DNA from: Bacteroidota bacterium
GTDB lineage: Bacteria; Bacteroidota; Bacteroidia; Chitinophagales; Saprospiraceae
Assembly (NCBI GenBank): GCA_017858735.1
Contig: JAFMBH010000004.1
Span: 1-64,000, forward strand
DNA: 64,000 nt
Reading direction: 5' to 3'
Shown here: in pieces, positions 1 through 10,320 of the stretch
Numbering within the stretch: the first letter of the stretch is position 1
Layout: each line of letters starts with the position of its first letter
Translations under genes and position numbers: made by a program
The notes under the pieces: model-generated
Database searches by the model: none
What the model was told of the DNA's origin: nothing
Seen by the model: the letters and a program-made list of their open reading frames with translations, nothing else

Positions 1-211
<211 letters not shown>

Positions 212-519
212 AGCATTTAAAGTTATGGTTTGAAAAATTGATCAATTACTTTCACGATTAATAAAAGAATGCCTTGCAAAAATAAAAAATATTATTTATT
301 TTTACAAACATTTTTAAAAAATAAAATCATCTAAACAACTTATAACTATACTATTACGCACTTGAACCAAGAAAAATCACCATTCCAATTATCTATAAAA
401 AAACTATATTTAGGCCTGACCTGTGATATTTTCATTATCTGTGGAAATCTGAATTTGAAACTAATAGAAATATTTTCCACTCGTATTAAATCCTAAACTT
501 ACCGTCTGGTTTAGCTCCC

Positions 520-681
520 TAATCCTCGAAATCCCGTAAATCCTGTTTCAAAACTTATTTACAGGAAACATTCCCCCAAAAAAAAAACCTCCCCAAAAAT
601 ACATTGGAAACCTAATCTCCGTTGGAAATTACGCGCGCAGCAGCCATTGGTTTTGAATCAGGATTTTTAGGATTTAAAGGG
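520..681. repeat. Imperfect inverted repeat bracketing intergenic DNA (aaatcctgtttcaaaac / gttttgaatcaggattt)
   Basis: 538-554 is the reverse complement of 650-666 at 16/17 positions; flanking aatcc/ggatt motifs extend the similarity. Confidence 0.6.
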
Positions 682-815
682 CCATAGCCCCGCCATCTTA
701 GTAAGACTCCGCCGTCAGGTCATCCATACCATCAGTTCGCACCTTATCGTAAGGTCTTTCCATCCATCCGGTCACTCCGCCTACATCAAATAGGGGCCAT
801 AGCCCCGTCATCTTC
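677..815. repeat. Two direct copies of a short palindromic unit, (a/g)gggccatagccccg(c/t)catctt
   Basis: Copy 1 about 678-698, copy 2 about 794-814; each contains GGGC-CATA-GCCC able to fold into a hairpin. Confidence 0.7.
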
Positions 816-874
816 GCACTCTTTCAATGCATCCAAGCTTTTTGGGCAGCCTCTTTTTAATTAAAACTTATGTA

Positions 875-2293
875 TTATTTTTTTTGAACTGTGGAAGTAA
901 ATATGCCTAAATTTCCACCAATACCCATATCAATGAGTATTCCATCAGAAGTAATTTGAATATTGTCAACCGATAATTGATCAATTTTACTTTTCATCCT
1001 GAAACCAGTGGCCAACGGATATTCATTCAACTGCTTTTCAAGTTCTTTTTTAGTATCATTTAGATTCAGCGTCAGATAAAAATTTATATTTTCCTGAATC
1101 ATCTTTTTCAAATTACTTTTTAAAATCCAACCCGCCGTTTTTACAAGGAAATTCTTCGTTTCCAGATTAAATTCTAAATCCGGAAGATTAATTAAATTTG
1201 TTAAGGTATCAATTTGAGGGGTTCCCGTCAGGAATATCTTCCCTTTATAAGCACCTGACAGGGTTAATTCAACCCCCAACTTATTATTAATCCCAAAATA
1301 ATTAACATCTTCAACGGTAACAGATTTTTTTCCACTAGAAAAGGTCTGGCCACCCACTTGATTTAAGGTTAGTAATTTTGTTTCTGAAAATGGCAATTTA
1401 GTTCGCAGCACAAGAATAGTGCGTTGACTTTCACCCAAGACCTGGACATAATCCGGTATCTTGGTTACCCCATTCGCCATAGGTTTTTCTCCAATATTTA
1501 GCTGTGGTTTTGCCGAAAGAGAAAGATTTGTCTGAATTGAATCTCCTTGAATAATCATTGGAGACATGGTTACTTTATTTGGATTAACCAATAACCAGGC
1601 TTTATATTCTTCAGAAACTGACAGCACCCTTGTAATAGAGCTCCAGGCACTGGCGACGATAGACTTTAGATCGAAATAAGTAGCGGTCATTTCATCTATC
1701 TGCTTGCCCAGATAGGATTTTGAATTATTTAAAATGACATCTGCCAACGAACCCAAAGGTATATTCATACCTGCTACTTGCGCAACAGGCTTTTTAATCC
1801 AAACATAATGAGTGAGATCTGTTTGTGTTTTCAGCGTCCAGTCCTTCCCTATTTTAAAACTGGTTTTTGCCTCCAGCTCTATTTCTCCTGAAGCGTTGAC
1901 ATGGGTTACCATGGCGTCATAAATGACTTGTATGGTTAGTGGTATTTTATATTTGATTTCATTCTCCTTGCCACTTAATCTTATGGGATTCCTTTTATAA
2001 ACCTTAACTTTCATCCTGTCCCCATCATTAAAATCTTTGTCTTCATATAATAAACCTGTCAATTGACTGTTGATGATTGATTCCAAAACTGCCAACTTCA
2101 GATTCACCGGAATATTTAGTTTTGAAACAGGTAATGGAATAAGTGCCGTATTATATTGCGGAGTAGGCGACACCAATTCTTTTTGCCCCGAGCAACCCAT
2201 TATTATAAGTACCGTTAATAGAAAAGTAAAAAATAGATTTAGGCGAGTCATTTTATTGATTTTTGTTGCAATTGTAGTAATTTGTTCTTTCAT
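875..2293 (-). CDS. DUF4403 family lipoprotein (start probably 2251)
   Basis: Lipoprotein signal ...LLTVLIIMGCSGQ; long conserved ORF resembling the DUF4403 family. MTRLNLFF at codon 15 is the better start. Confidence 0.75.
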   Translation of the reverse strand: MKEQITTIATKINKMTRLNLFFTFLLTVLIIMGCSGQKELVSPTPQYNTALIPLPVSKLNIPVNLKLAVLESIINSQLTGLLYEDKDFNDGDRMKVKVYKRNPIRLSGKENEIKYKIPLTIQVIYDAMVTHVNASGEIELEAKTSFKIGKDWTLKTQTDLTHYVWIKKPVAQVAGMNIPLGSLADVILNNSKSYLGKQIDEMTATYFDLKSIVASAWSSITRVLSVSEEYKAWLLVNPNKVTMSPMIIQGDSIQTNLSLSAKPQLNIGEKPMANGVTKIPDYVQVLGESQRTILVLRTKLPFSETKLLTLNQVGGQTFSSGKKSVTVEDVNYFGINNKLGVELTLSGAYKGKIFLTGTPQIDTLTNLINLPDLEFNLETKNFLVKTAGWILKSNLKKMIQENINFYLTLNLNDTKKELEKQLNEYPLATGFRMKSKIDQLSVDNIQITSDGILIDMGIGGNLGIFTSTVQKK

Positions 2294-2339
2294 TGTGGTA
2301 AAAGTACCTTTAAAAATTTTGCAATTTCTACTTAAAAAA

Positions 2340-5300
2340 ATGATTATGTTACCTAAAATGCGACAAGTAAAATGGTTAAGTTTTCTCCTTTTACTGGTAT
2401 TAACTAGTTTTGGATTAAATGCTCAGAAGAAAAAAACAGTTTCCTCCACTATTCCTCAAAAAGAAGTACCCTCGATCAACTTTCCTGAAAGTTCCTTTAA
2501 TGCGCTGAGCTGGCGTTCTATAGGTCCTTTTAGAGGAGGTAGATCAGCGGCAGTATCTGGTGTAGTCGGAAAACCAAATCTTTATTATTTTGGCTCAACA
2601 GGTGGAGGTGTTTGGAAAACACAAGATGCAGGTCAGACCTGGGAAAACATTTCAGATAAATATTTTGGAGGATCCGTTGGATCTATTGCCGTGTCTGAAA
2701 GTGACCCTAATGTCATTTATGTTGGTGGTGGTGAGGTTACAGTGCGTGGTAATGTTTCTTACGGTTATGGTATGTGGAAAAGTGCCGATGCCGGAAAAAC
2801 CTGGCAAATGGCCGGACTGCCTGAGTCAAAACATATACCAAGAATTAAAATACATCCTAAAAATCCAGACTTAGTATATGCTGCCGTTTTAGGTGATTTG
2901 TTCAAATCCAGCTCAGAAAGAGGCGTTTATCGTTCAAAAGACGGAGGCAAAAATTGGGAGAAAATTCTTTTTGCCAATGCCGATGCTGGCGCAGTAGATT
3001 TAGTAATCGATCCGGGAAATGCCAGAATCTTATATGCTGCTACCTGGAGAGTTAGAAGAACGCCTTATGACTTGTCCAGCGGCGGCGAAGGCTCAGATTT
3101 ATGGAAAAGTACAGATGGTGGCGACAACTGGACAAAAATTTCAGCTAACAAAGGCCTGCCTAAAGGTCCACTGGGTATTATGGGAATTACCGTTTCTCCA
3201 GTTAATTCTGAAAAATTATTTGCTATCATTGAAGCCAATGACGGAGGCGTTTATCGCTCTGACAATGGCGGAGATTCCTGGGTTAGAACCAATGAAGAGA
3301 GGAATTTAAGACAACGCGCCTGGTATTATACCAGAATTTATGCCGATACTAAAAATGAAGAGGTTGTTTATGTGCTCAATGTGAACTATCACAGATCAGG
3401 GGATGGTGGAAAAACGTTTAATACGAGCAATGCACAACATGGTGATCATCACGATTTATGGATTTCCCCAGATGATTCAAATAAAATGATTATTGGCGAT
3501 GATGGTGGAGGTCAGGTTTCGATAGATGGAGGTACCAACTGGACAACTTATCATAATCAACCTACTGCCCAATTTTATCGCGTTATCACAGACAATCATT
3601 TCCCTTACAGAATTTATGGTGCACAACAAGATAACTCTACCCTGAGAATTTACCATCGCACAGAAGGATCAGAAATTGGAGAAAGAGATTGGGAAGAGAC
3701 CGCAGGAGGTGAATCAGCTCATCTTGCTGTTGATCCCAATGATAATGAAATTGTTTATGGTAGCAGTTATGGTGGCCTTTTAGAAAGAGTTAACCATAGA
3801 ACAAAGCAAAATCAAACCATCAATGTTTGGCCAGATAATCCTATGGGTTATGGTGCGGAAGGATCAAAATACAGATTCCAATGGAATTTCCCTGTATTCA
3901 CATCTCCTAATAATCCTAAAAAACTCTACGCAGCATCACAACATTTACACGCATCAGAAGACGGCGGACGTTCCTGGACCACAATTAGTCCGGACCTTAC
4001 AAGAAATGATGTATCCAAAATGAAAAGTTCCGGAGGCCCAATTACTCAGGACAATACAAGTGTCGAATATTATTGTACTGTTTTTGCCGCCTTGGAATCT
4101 TCTTCACAACCTGGCCTTCTTTGGGCAGGTTCCGATGACGGTCTCATTCATGTTAGTAAAGATAATGGCGCAAATTGGGAAAATGTAACCCCGGCAGGTA
4201 TGCCTGAATGGATGATGATTAATTCCATTGAACAAGACCCGTTCCATAAAGGTGGTTTATATGTAGCAGGTACACGCTATAAATCAGGTGATTACACACC
4301 TTATTTATACCATACTACCGATTATGGCAAATCATGGGACCTAATTACGGCGGGTATTGATAAAAATCATTTTACCAGGGTAATTCGTGCTGACCCTAAA
4401 AAGGAAGGCTTACTATATGCAGGAACTGAATCGGGAATGTATATTTCTTTTGACAATGGTACCTCCTGGAAACCATTCCAGCTGAATTTACCCATTGTTC
4501 CAATCACAGATTTAGCTATTAAAAATGATAATTTAATTGCGGCTACTCAAGGAAGAGCTTTCTGGATCATAGACGATTTAACGCCTCTTCATCAGCTCAA
4601 TAAAGATGTTTCTACCGCTGAAATGCATTTGTTCAAACCTATGCCAAGCTATAGAATGGAAGGTGGCCCCGGATGGAGAGGAGTCAATACGAAAACAGCT
4701 GGCGCCAATCATCCCGGGGGTGTTATGGTTCATTTCAATCTGAAGGAAGTTCCTGCTGATTCTATCGTTGTAAAACTTTCATTTCACGAAGCCAATGGCA
4801 AATTAATTAAAGAATTTGCTACTAATGCAAAGGAAAGAATGGATAAGCTTACAGATTTAAAGGCAGGTGGAAATCGCTTTGTCTGGAATATGCAATATCC
4901 AGGCGCCTTGAGGTTTGATGGCATGATCCTATGGGCTGCTGCATTAAATGGTCCTAAAGCAGTTCCCGGAACCTACAAAGTGGTGTTAACTTTAGGTAAA
5001 ATCCAACAAGAACAAACCTTTGAAATTGTTAAGGACCCTCGCTCTGAGTCAACTGTAGAAGATTATGCAAAACAGTTCAGTTTCCTTATTGACATTCGAG
5101 ATAAGGTAACGGAAGCTCATCAGGCTATCCTTGACATAAGAGAAACCAGAAAGCAAATTAATCATCTTAAATCTATCTGGAAAGATGATCCTGAAATGAA
5201 ATCGCTCATTCAAAAAGCGAACGATATAGATAAAGAGATTACCAGAATTGAAAATGAACTTTATCAGACAAAGAACAAAAGTGGTCAGGATCCTTTAAAT

Positions 5301-5534
5301 TATCCAATCAAGCTAACAAACAAACTTGCTCACGTAGGAAGCATTACCAATCGTGGTGATTTTCCTCCAACCCAGCAAGCCGTGCAAGTAAAAACAGAGT
5401 TAAGCAAACAGATTAACGCTGAATTGCAAAAATGGGAAACCATAAAATCTGCTGATATGGAAGCTTTTAATTCCTCAGTAAAAGAAAAGGGAATAGATGT
5501 TTTAAAACTTAAAAAAGAAAACAAAACCTCTTGA
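2340..5534 (+). CDS. VPS10/sortilin-type (BNR-repeat) beta-propeller secreted protein, 'glycosyl hydrolase'-annotated family
   Basis: Multiple SxDGGxxW Asp-box motifs (STDGGDNWTK, SKDNGANWEN, SEDGGRSWTT). The ORF-track start at 2070 lies antisense inside the upstream gene; MIMLPKMRQVKWLSFLLLLVLTSFGLNAQ at 2340 gives a signal peptide. Confidence 0.88.
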   Translation: MIMLPKMRQVKWLSFLLLLVLTSFGLNAQKKKTVSSTIPQKEVPSINFPESSFNALSWRSIGPFRGGRSAAVSGVVGKPNLYYFGSTGGGVWKTQDAGQTWENISDKYFGGSVGSIAVSESDPNVIYVGGGEVTVRGNVSYGYGMWKSADAGKTWQMAGLPESKHIPRIKIHPKNPDLVYAAVLGDLFKSSSERGVYRSKDGGKNWEKILFANADAGAVDLVIDPGNARILYAATWRVRRTPYDLSSGGEGSDLWKSTDGGDNWTKISANKGLPKGPLGIMGITVSPVNSEKLFAIIEANDGGVYRSDNGGDSWVRTNEERNLRQRAWYYTRIYADTKNEEVVYVLNVNYHRSGDGGKTFNTSNAQHGDHHDLWISPDDSNKMIIGDDGGGQVSIDGGTNWTTYHNQPTAQFYRVITDNHFPYRIYGAQQDNSTLRIYHRTEGSEIGERDWEETAGGESAHLAVDPNDNEIVYGSSYGGLLERVNHRTKQNQTINVWPDNPMGYGAEGSKYRFQWNFPVFTSPNNPKKLYAASQHLHASEDGGRSWTTISPDLTRNDVSKMKSSGGPITQDNTSVEYYCTVFAALESSSQPGLLWAGSDDGLIHVSKDNGANWENVTPAGMPEWMMINSIEQDPFHKGGLYVAGTRYKSGDYTPYLYHTTDYGKSWDLITAGIDKNHFTRVIRADPKKEGLLYAGTESGMYISFDNGTSWKPFQLNLPIVPITDLAIKNDNLIAATQGRAFWIIDDLTPLHQLNKDVSTAEMHLFKPMPSYRMEGGPGWRGVNTKTAGANHPGGVMVHFNLKEVPADSIVVKLSFHEANGKLIKEFATNAKERMDKLTDLKAGGNRFVWNMQYPGALRFDGMILWAAALNGPKAVPGTYKVVLTLGKIQQEQTFEIVKDPRSESTVEDYAKQFSFLIDIRDKVTEAHQAILDIRETRKQINHLKSIWKDDPEMKSLIQKANDIDKEITRIENELYQTKNKSGQDPLNYPIKLTNKLAHVGSITNRGDFPPTQQAVQVKTELSKQINAELQKWETIKSADMEAFNSSVKEKGIDVLKLKKENKTS

Positions 5535-5545
5535 TTCTTGTTAGT

Positions 5546-5577
5546 TATGGGAAATAGGAATTTTCCTATTTCCCATA
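5546..5577. other. Perfect 14-bp stem hairpin (TATGGGAAATAGGA-ATTT-TCCTATTTCCCATA)
   Basis: Stem arms are exact reverse complements; no T-tract follows. Confidence 0.85.
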
Positions 5578-5594
5578 CTACTTAACTAAACATC

Positions 5595-5765
5595 ATGTTC
5601 GGATTATTCAAAAAAGACCCTTTAGTGAATTTGCAAAAATCGTACAATCAATTACTTGAAGAAGCAATGCAATTGCAGAGAAAAGGGGATATTAAAGGTT
5701 ATGCTGCAAAGATGGCCGAATCAGAGATAGTTATGAATGAAATTGAGAAGATAAAAAAGGGATAA
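5595..5765 (+). CDS. Small DUF6435-like protein (56 aa)
   Basis: MFGLFKKDPLVNLQKSYNQLLEEAMQLQRKGDIKGYAAKMAESEIVMNEIEKIKKG; matches the remembered pattern MFGLFK.DP...LLEEAM..QR.GDI..Y. Below the 60 aa cutoff of the track. Confidence 0.75.
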   Translation: MFGLFKKDPLVNLQKSYNQLLEEAMQLQRKGDIKGYAAKMAESEIVMNEIEKIKKG

Positions 5766-5767
5766 GG

Positions 5768-7108
5768 TTAACGAATAAACTTTAATCTTTCTCCTTTCAC
5801 ATCTTCCTTTATTTGGCCGTCATGCCAAACTAAGTTTCCATTAACCATGGTGGTCAAAACCGCCCCTTTCATGGTTTTTCCTAGTAATGGGCTCCATTTG
5901 CAGTGGTAAGCAATATTTTCAGCAGTTATCTGATATGGAATATTTATATCTACGATAGCTACATCAGCTGCAAATCCTTCTTCTATATATCCTCTATTTT
6001 TTATGCCAAAACACTCCGCTGGAGCATGGCTCATTTTTTCAACAATTTTTTCCAGAGAAATCAAACCTTTGTGATAAAAATCAAGCATTATCTGAAGGCT
6101 GTGTTGTACCAGGGGAACACCAGAAGGGGCTGAAAAATAATTTTGCTGCTTTTCAGCAAAGGTATGGGGGGCATGGTCTGTAGCGATAATATCCAGTTTA
6201 TCAGATAACAATCCTTGCAATAAGGCCGTTTGGTGATCTACTGATTTAATAGCAGGATTACATTTGATTAAACTTCCTAATGACTCATAATCATTACTGT
6301 TAAAGTATAAATGATGCACACAAACCTCAGAAGTTATTCTTTTTTCTTTCAGCGGAATAGTATTATTAAAAAGTTTTAATTCATCCGCTGTTGAAATGTG
6401 TAATATGTGTAATCTGGTGCCGTAGGATTTAGCCAGGGATACGGCCATTTCCGACGATAACAAGCAAGCCTGAACAGACCGAATCTCATGGTGATAAGCC
6501 ATCGGAATTTCTTCCCCGTAGGAGGCAAGAAAAGCCGCTTCATTTCGTTTAATGGTTTGCTCGTCTTCGCAATGAGTTGATATTAATATAGGTATTTCTG
6601 AAAATAAAGTATGTAAAGCGGTAGGGTGATCGACCAACATATTACCTGTACTGGAACCCATGAAAATTTTAACACCACAAACTTCGTCAGAAATTGCTTT
6701 TAAAACCTCCTCCACATTATCATTGGTCGCGCCCATAAAAAAAGAGTAATTAGCCACAGAATTAGCGGCGCCTATGGCATATTTCTGTTCGAGTAACTCT
6801 TTAGTAATAGCGGGTGGTTTAGTATTTGGCATTTCCATAAACGAGGTAACACCGCCCATAACCGCCGCTTTTGCCTCTGAATAAATATTTGCTTTGTGGG
6901 TTAAACCGGGTTCTCTAAAATGCACCTGGGTATCGATAATCCCAGGAATTAAGTGTTTTCCCGTTCCATTTAATTCAATGTCGGCAGAATGACCTATGGA
7001 AGGAGCTATTTTGTCAATTATCCCATCCTTAATGAAAACATCTGCTATGCTAATTGTTCCCCTATTCACCACTTGAACATCACGAACGATAACTGAAGGT
7101 TGACTCAT
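5768..7108 (-). CDS. pyrC: Dihydroorotase
   Basis: DTQVHFREPG and DIIATDHAPHTFAEK metal-binding motifs; full-length amidohydrolase. Confidence 0.93.
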   Translation of the reverse strand: MSQPSVIVRDVQVVNRGTISIADVFIKDGIIDKIAPSIGHSADIELNGTGKHLIPGIIDTQVHFREPGLTHKANIYSEAKAAVMGGVTSFMEMPNTKPPAITKELLEQKYAIGAANSVANYSFFMGATNDNVEEVLKAISDEVCGVKIFMGSSTGNMLVDHPTALHTLFSEIPILISTHCEDEQTIKRNEAAFLASYGEEIPMAYHHEIRSVQACLLSSEMAVSLAKSYGTRLHILHISTADELKLFNNTIPLKEKRITSEVCVHHLYFNSNDYESLGSLIKCNPAIKSVDHQTALLQGLLSDKLDIIATDHAPHTFAEKQQNYFSAPSGVPLVQHSLQIMLDFYHKGLISLEKIVEKMSHAPAECFGIKNRGYIEEGFAADVAIVDINIPYQITAENIAYHCKWSPLLGKTMKGAVLTTMVNGNLVWHDGQIKEDVKGERLKFIR

Positions 7109-7204
7109 TTGTTTTTTATTTCCAAAGATAGGTCAAAAAGCAAAATGAGAACAGGGCAGATAAGCACTAAATTTCATAAATTTGTTAAATTTTAACTATT
7201 AAAC

Positions 7205-8359
7205 ATGCAACACAAAAACCTGTTAGACCATAAAATTGGCATTTTAGGTGGAGGACAATTAGGGAAAATGTTAGCGATTGAAGCTGCCAACTGGCATTTA
7301 CCCATCTATATCCTGGATCAGGACCAGCAATTTCCAGCCGTTCCTTATGCACCTTTTTTTCAAGCAGGTGATTTTAAAAATTTTGACGATGTTGTTCAAT
7401 TTGGAAAAAAAGTAGATATTTTAACCATAGAAATAGAACAAATTAATGTTGATGCCCTTTTTTATTTAGAGAAAGAAGGTGTCAAAGTTTATCCCAAACC
7501 TTCCACCGTTAAGGTTATACAAGATAAAGGATTACAAAAAATATTTTATCAGGAACGAGATATTCCAACCGCCGGATTTCAGCTATTTGATGATGGAAAA
7601 GAAATTAAAGAGGCTTTAAAAAACAAGCAAATAACCTTCCCATTTGTCCAAAAATCAAGAAAAGATGGTTACGATGGAAAAGGTGTTGTCGTAGTTTCTA
7701 ATGAAAATGATATTACAAACCTCTTGGATTGCCCTAGTATTATAGAAGAAAGAATAAACATAAAGACCGAAATCAGCATCCTCATAGCAAGATCAGCCTC
7801 TGGTGAACTAATACATTATGAACCTGTTGAACAACACTTTAATCAGGAAGCTAATTTAGTATCCTTTTTGATTTGTCCCGCTGAGCTTAATAAAGGCACA
7901 TTATCTAAAATGAATGAAATTGCTTCCTTAATAGCTATCGATTTAGACCTAGTTGGCTTACTGGCTATTGAATTCTTTTTAGATGAAAACGATGATATAT
8001 TTGTTAATGAGGTGGCACCACGACCACATAATAGTGGACATCATACCCAGAATAGTTGCGAAACCTCACAATTTGAACAGCATTTAAGGGCCATACTGGA
8101 TTTGCCCCTCGGATCAACAAGGCAACATAGCATTGGAGCTATGGTAAACATTGTTGGGGAACCTGGATATGCTGGAAAAACGAAATACGTTGGTATTGAG
8201 GAATGTATGAAAATAGAAGGCGCGCATTTACACTTATACGGAAAAACAGAAACAAGGCCCTTTAGAAAAATGGGTCATATTAATATTGCTGACAGCGATA
8301 GAAAAAAGGTATTAGAGAACATTGAAAAAATAAAAAGCACCTTAAGAGTAATTTCCTAA
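7205..8359 (+). CDS. purK: 5-(carboxyamino)imidazole ribonucleotide synthase
   Basis: ATP-grasp: IGILGGGQLGKML, PFVQKSRKDGYDGKGV, FVNEVAPRPHNSGHHT. Confidence 0.96.
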   Translation: MQHKNLLDHKIGILGGGQLGKMLAIEAANWHLPIYILDQDQQFPAVPYAPFFQAGDFKNFDDVVQFGKKVDILTIEIEQINVDALFYLEKEGVKVYPKPSTVKVIQDKGLQKIFYQERDIPTAGFQLFDDGKEIKEALKNKQITFPFVQKSRKDGYDGKGVVVVSNENDITNLLDCPSIIEERINIKTEISILIARSASGELIHYEPVEQHFNQEANLVSFLICPAELNKGTLSKMNEIASLIAIDLDLVGLLAIEFFLDENDDIFVNEVAPRPHNSGHHTQNSCETSQFEQHLRAILDLPLGSTRQHSIGAMVNIVGEPGYAGKTKYVGIEECMKIEGAHLHLYGKTETRPFRKMGHINIADSDRKKVLENIEKIKSTLRVIS

Positions 8360-8367
8360 GGTGCTTT
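8322..8367 (-). terminator. Rho-independent terminator for the minus-strand pair 10232-8372, embedded in the 3' end of purK
   Basis: 11-bp perfect stem AAAGCACCTTA/TAAGGTGCTTT (8334-8344 / 8357-8367). On the minus strand it is followed by TTTTTATTTTTTC. Confidence 0.75.
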
Positions 8368-8371
8368 AAGG

Positions 8372-8974
8372 TTAAAAAAACAATCCCGTTTTTATCTGGA
8401 TTCTCCTGAAATGATATTTCATGATACTTTCCGTTTGAAAAATTTGCCAGCCCCTGCTGGGGGTATTATCTATGTAACTTAGGTTTTGATACAAATAACC
8501 AATTTCTAACATAAGACTCATATTGTTTTGTATTTTTCTATAAATACTTGCACCAGAATACAAACGAAGCCCCAAACCGTTACTACCCCACCCTGTTTGC
8601 AGTCTGCTACCACCTATGCCTATACCTGCATCTGCCACACCGGAAAAACGCCAGTTTTTAGACTCATCTCTTAAAAAATACCTGAGTTCAGATAGTAAAC
8701 TAACACCATATAAACCGTCCAGGGGTTTGAATTGGGTGTAGGCAATGCCACCGCCAAGGGACCATTTGGGAGAGAGAACCTTTCCCATTTTATACTCGAA
8801 GCCGGTACATAAAAGAGCGCCTCCGTTCAAATAATATCCATAACCCAAGGAAAACTGACCTAAAATATAACCTTTATTCTCTAAGGATGGAGAAGGACTA
8901 AGGTCTTGACTCTTTAGAGAATGGGACAAAATAGTTAAAAAAAAGACTTGTAAAAGAAATCCCCTTTTAATCAT
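8372..8974 (-). CDS. Predicted outer-membrane beta-barrel / secreted hypothetical protein
   Basis: Signal peptide and alternating aromatic/glycine-rich barrel-like strands. Confidence 0.5.
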   Translation of the reverse strand: MIKRGFLLQVFFLTILSHSLKSQDLSPSPSLENKGYILGQFSLGYGYYLNGGALLCTGFEYKMGKVLSPKWSLGGGIAYTQFKPLDGLYGVSLLSELRYFLRDESKNWRFSGVADAGIGIGGSRLQTGWGSNGLGLRLYSGASIYRKIQNNMSLMLEIGYLYQNLSYIDNTPSRGWQIFQTESIMKYHFRRIQIKTGLFF

Positions 8975-10232
8975 TAGTCTTAGATTTTATGTTACTTAGA
9001 AGTTCCCATTTAGCAGGATTTTTGTAGCTAAATTGCCAAATACCCTCTTCGCCTGTAATAATGGCTATTTTATCTTCTTCCAATACAATGATATCCACAG
9101 CGGAGAACGATTTATCCTGATAAATTAAATTTTTATCGAGCGCATTTAAATCTTTAGTATCGTATAATTTGATTCCTCTATCGTCTTCACAAATAAATAG
9201 AAGCCCCTGATTTATGGACAAACCAATTGGATGATGCAAGGGATAACTTTTAATAAGTTTAGGGTTTCTTACATCTGAAATATTAATAACATCTAATTGA
9301 TTAAGAAAACCTTCACACTCCGTGCCACCCCTTAGGGTAACAAAAGCTGTTTTCCCGTCACTTACCACAGGATCACAAGCTCTCCAATGCTCAAAAGTAG
9401 ATAAAAGCTGTGGTTTTTCCGGATTATCTATACCATAAATATACATACCGTTTTGAGAACCAATAAGTAATAAACCTTCGAAAGGATAAATAGTCTCTAT
9501 ATTCCAGCCGACATTTTGAGTACTCACTTGTTTAGTAACGCCATTATCTTCCAACTTAAATGCCGACAGATTACTTGTGCTAACGGTATAAAGAAGGCCT
9601 TGATTCATGGTAAACCGAGCTGTTGAACCTCCGACACCAACGGTCCCGGAAGGTGTTTTAAGACCTGAAGTCAAGCTATTATTGTCTCTTGTCCATATTA
9701 CATTTCCTTCAAAAAAACTATTTCCGGAATTTTCAGAGCAAGGAAAAGTCTCCGTAACACCAGCCGCTTTATAGGCTACTAATAAACCCAGTTTTTCATC
9801 TTTACCATAACTTGGAAAAGCATTTTCCAGTCTGTAAATTTCCTTTACATCCAGGGGATTTTTCAAATCGAGGACAACTAAATCAATATAACTATCCGCA
9901 TAAAGTAAACCATTTCTAACGGCAAGGTCTGAATTACCGGGTATTTTAAGAAACGAAATAAATTTAGGATTTGCAGGAACCTTATTATCAACCACATGAA
10001 TACCAAGGTCTGGTTCATTTATTAACAAATAGTCTCCGTAAACGTAAATTTTTCCCGTTGTAACCAACTCTTTGGAAACAGACGCTGCTACTTTTTGCCT
10101 GAGTACCTCCGGTTTTACATAAACAGGATCAAAACGTTGATAAGTATATACATTTTCGCAAGTATCCTTTAAACAAGAGTTTAAGGAAAAGCACAGGGAA
10201 AAAACAGTTAAAACAAAAATCGCATTTTTCAT
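8967..10232 (-). CDS. LVIVD-repeat beta-propeller lipoprotein
   Basis: Lipobox SLNSCLKD; repeated ...LYVVDI(S/K)NP-like strands (LLYADSYIDLVVLDLKNP, QLDVINISDVRNP). Confidence 0.75.
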   Translation of the reverse strand: MKNAIFVLTVFSLCFSLNSCLKDTCENVYTYQRFDPVYVKPEVLRQKVAASVSKELVTTGKIYVYGDYLLINEPDLGIHVVDNKVPANPKFISFLKIPGNSDLAVRNGLLYADSYIDLVVLDLKNPLDVKEIYRLENAFPSYGKDEKLGLLVAYKAAGVTETFPCSENSGNSFFEGNVIWTRDNNSLTSGLKTPSGTVGVGGSTARFTMNQGLLYTVSTSNLSAFKLEDNGVTKQVSTQNVGWNIETIYPFEGLLLIGSQNGMYIYGIDNPEKPQLLSTFEHWRACDPVVSDGKTAFVTLRGGTECEGFLNQLDVINISDVRNPKLIKSYPLHHPIGLSINQGLLFICEDDRGIKLYDTKDLNALDKNLIYQDKSFSAVDIIVLEEDKIAIITGEEGIWQFSYKNPAKWELLSNIKSKTND

Positions 10233-10320
10233 AATAGAAGTATTTAACGACAGATTAAATCAATATCTAAATTTAATAACGTTAAATAAAAAAAATGCGT
10301 TGGCTTTAAACAAAAAAAAG

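Noticed and set aside
2070-2339. N-terminal extension of ORF 2070-5534
   Set aside because: Antisense to the start of the DUF4403 gene; the signal peptide begins at 2340, so the extension is an open-frame artefact.
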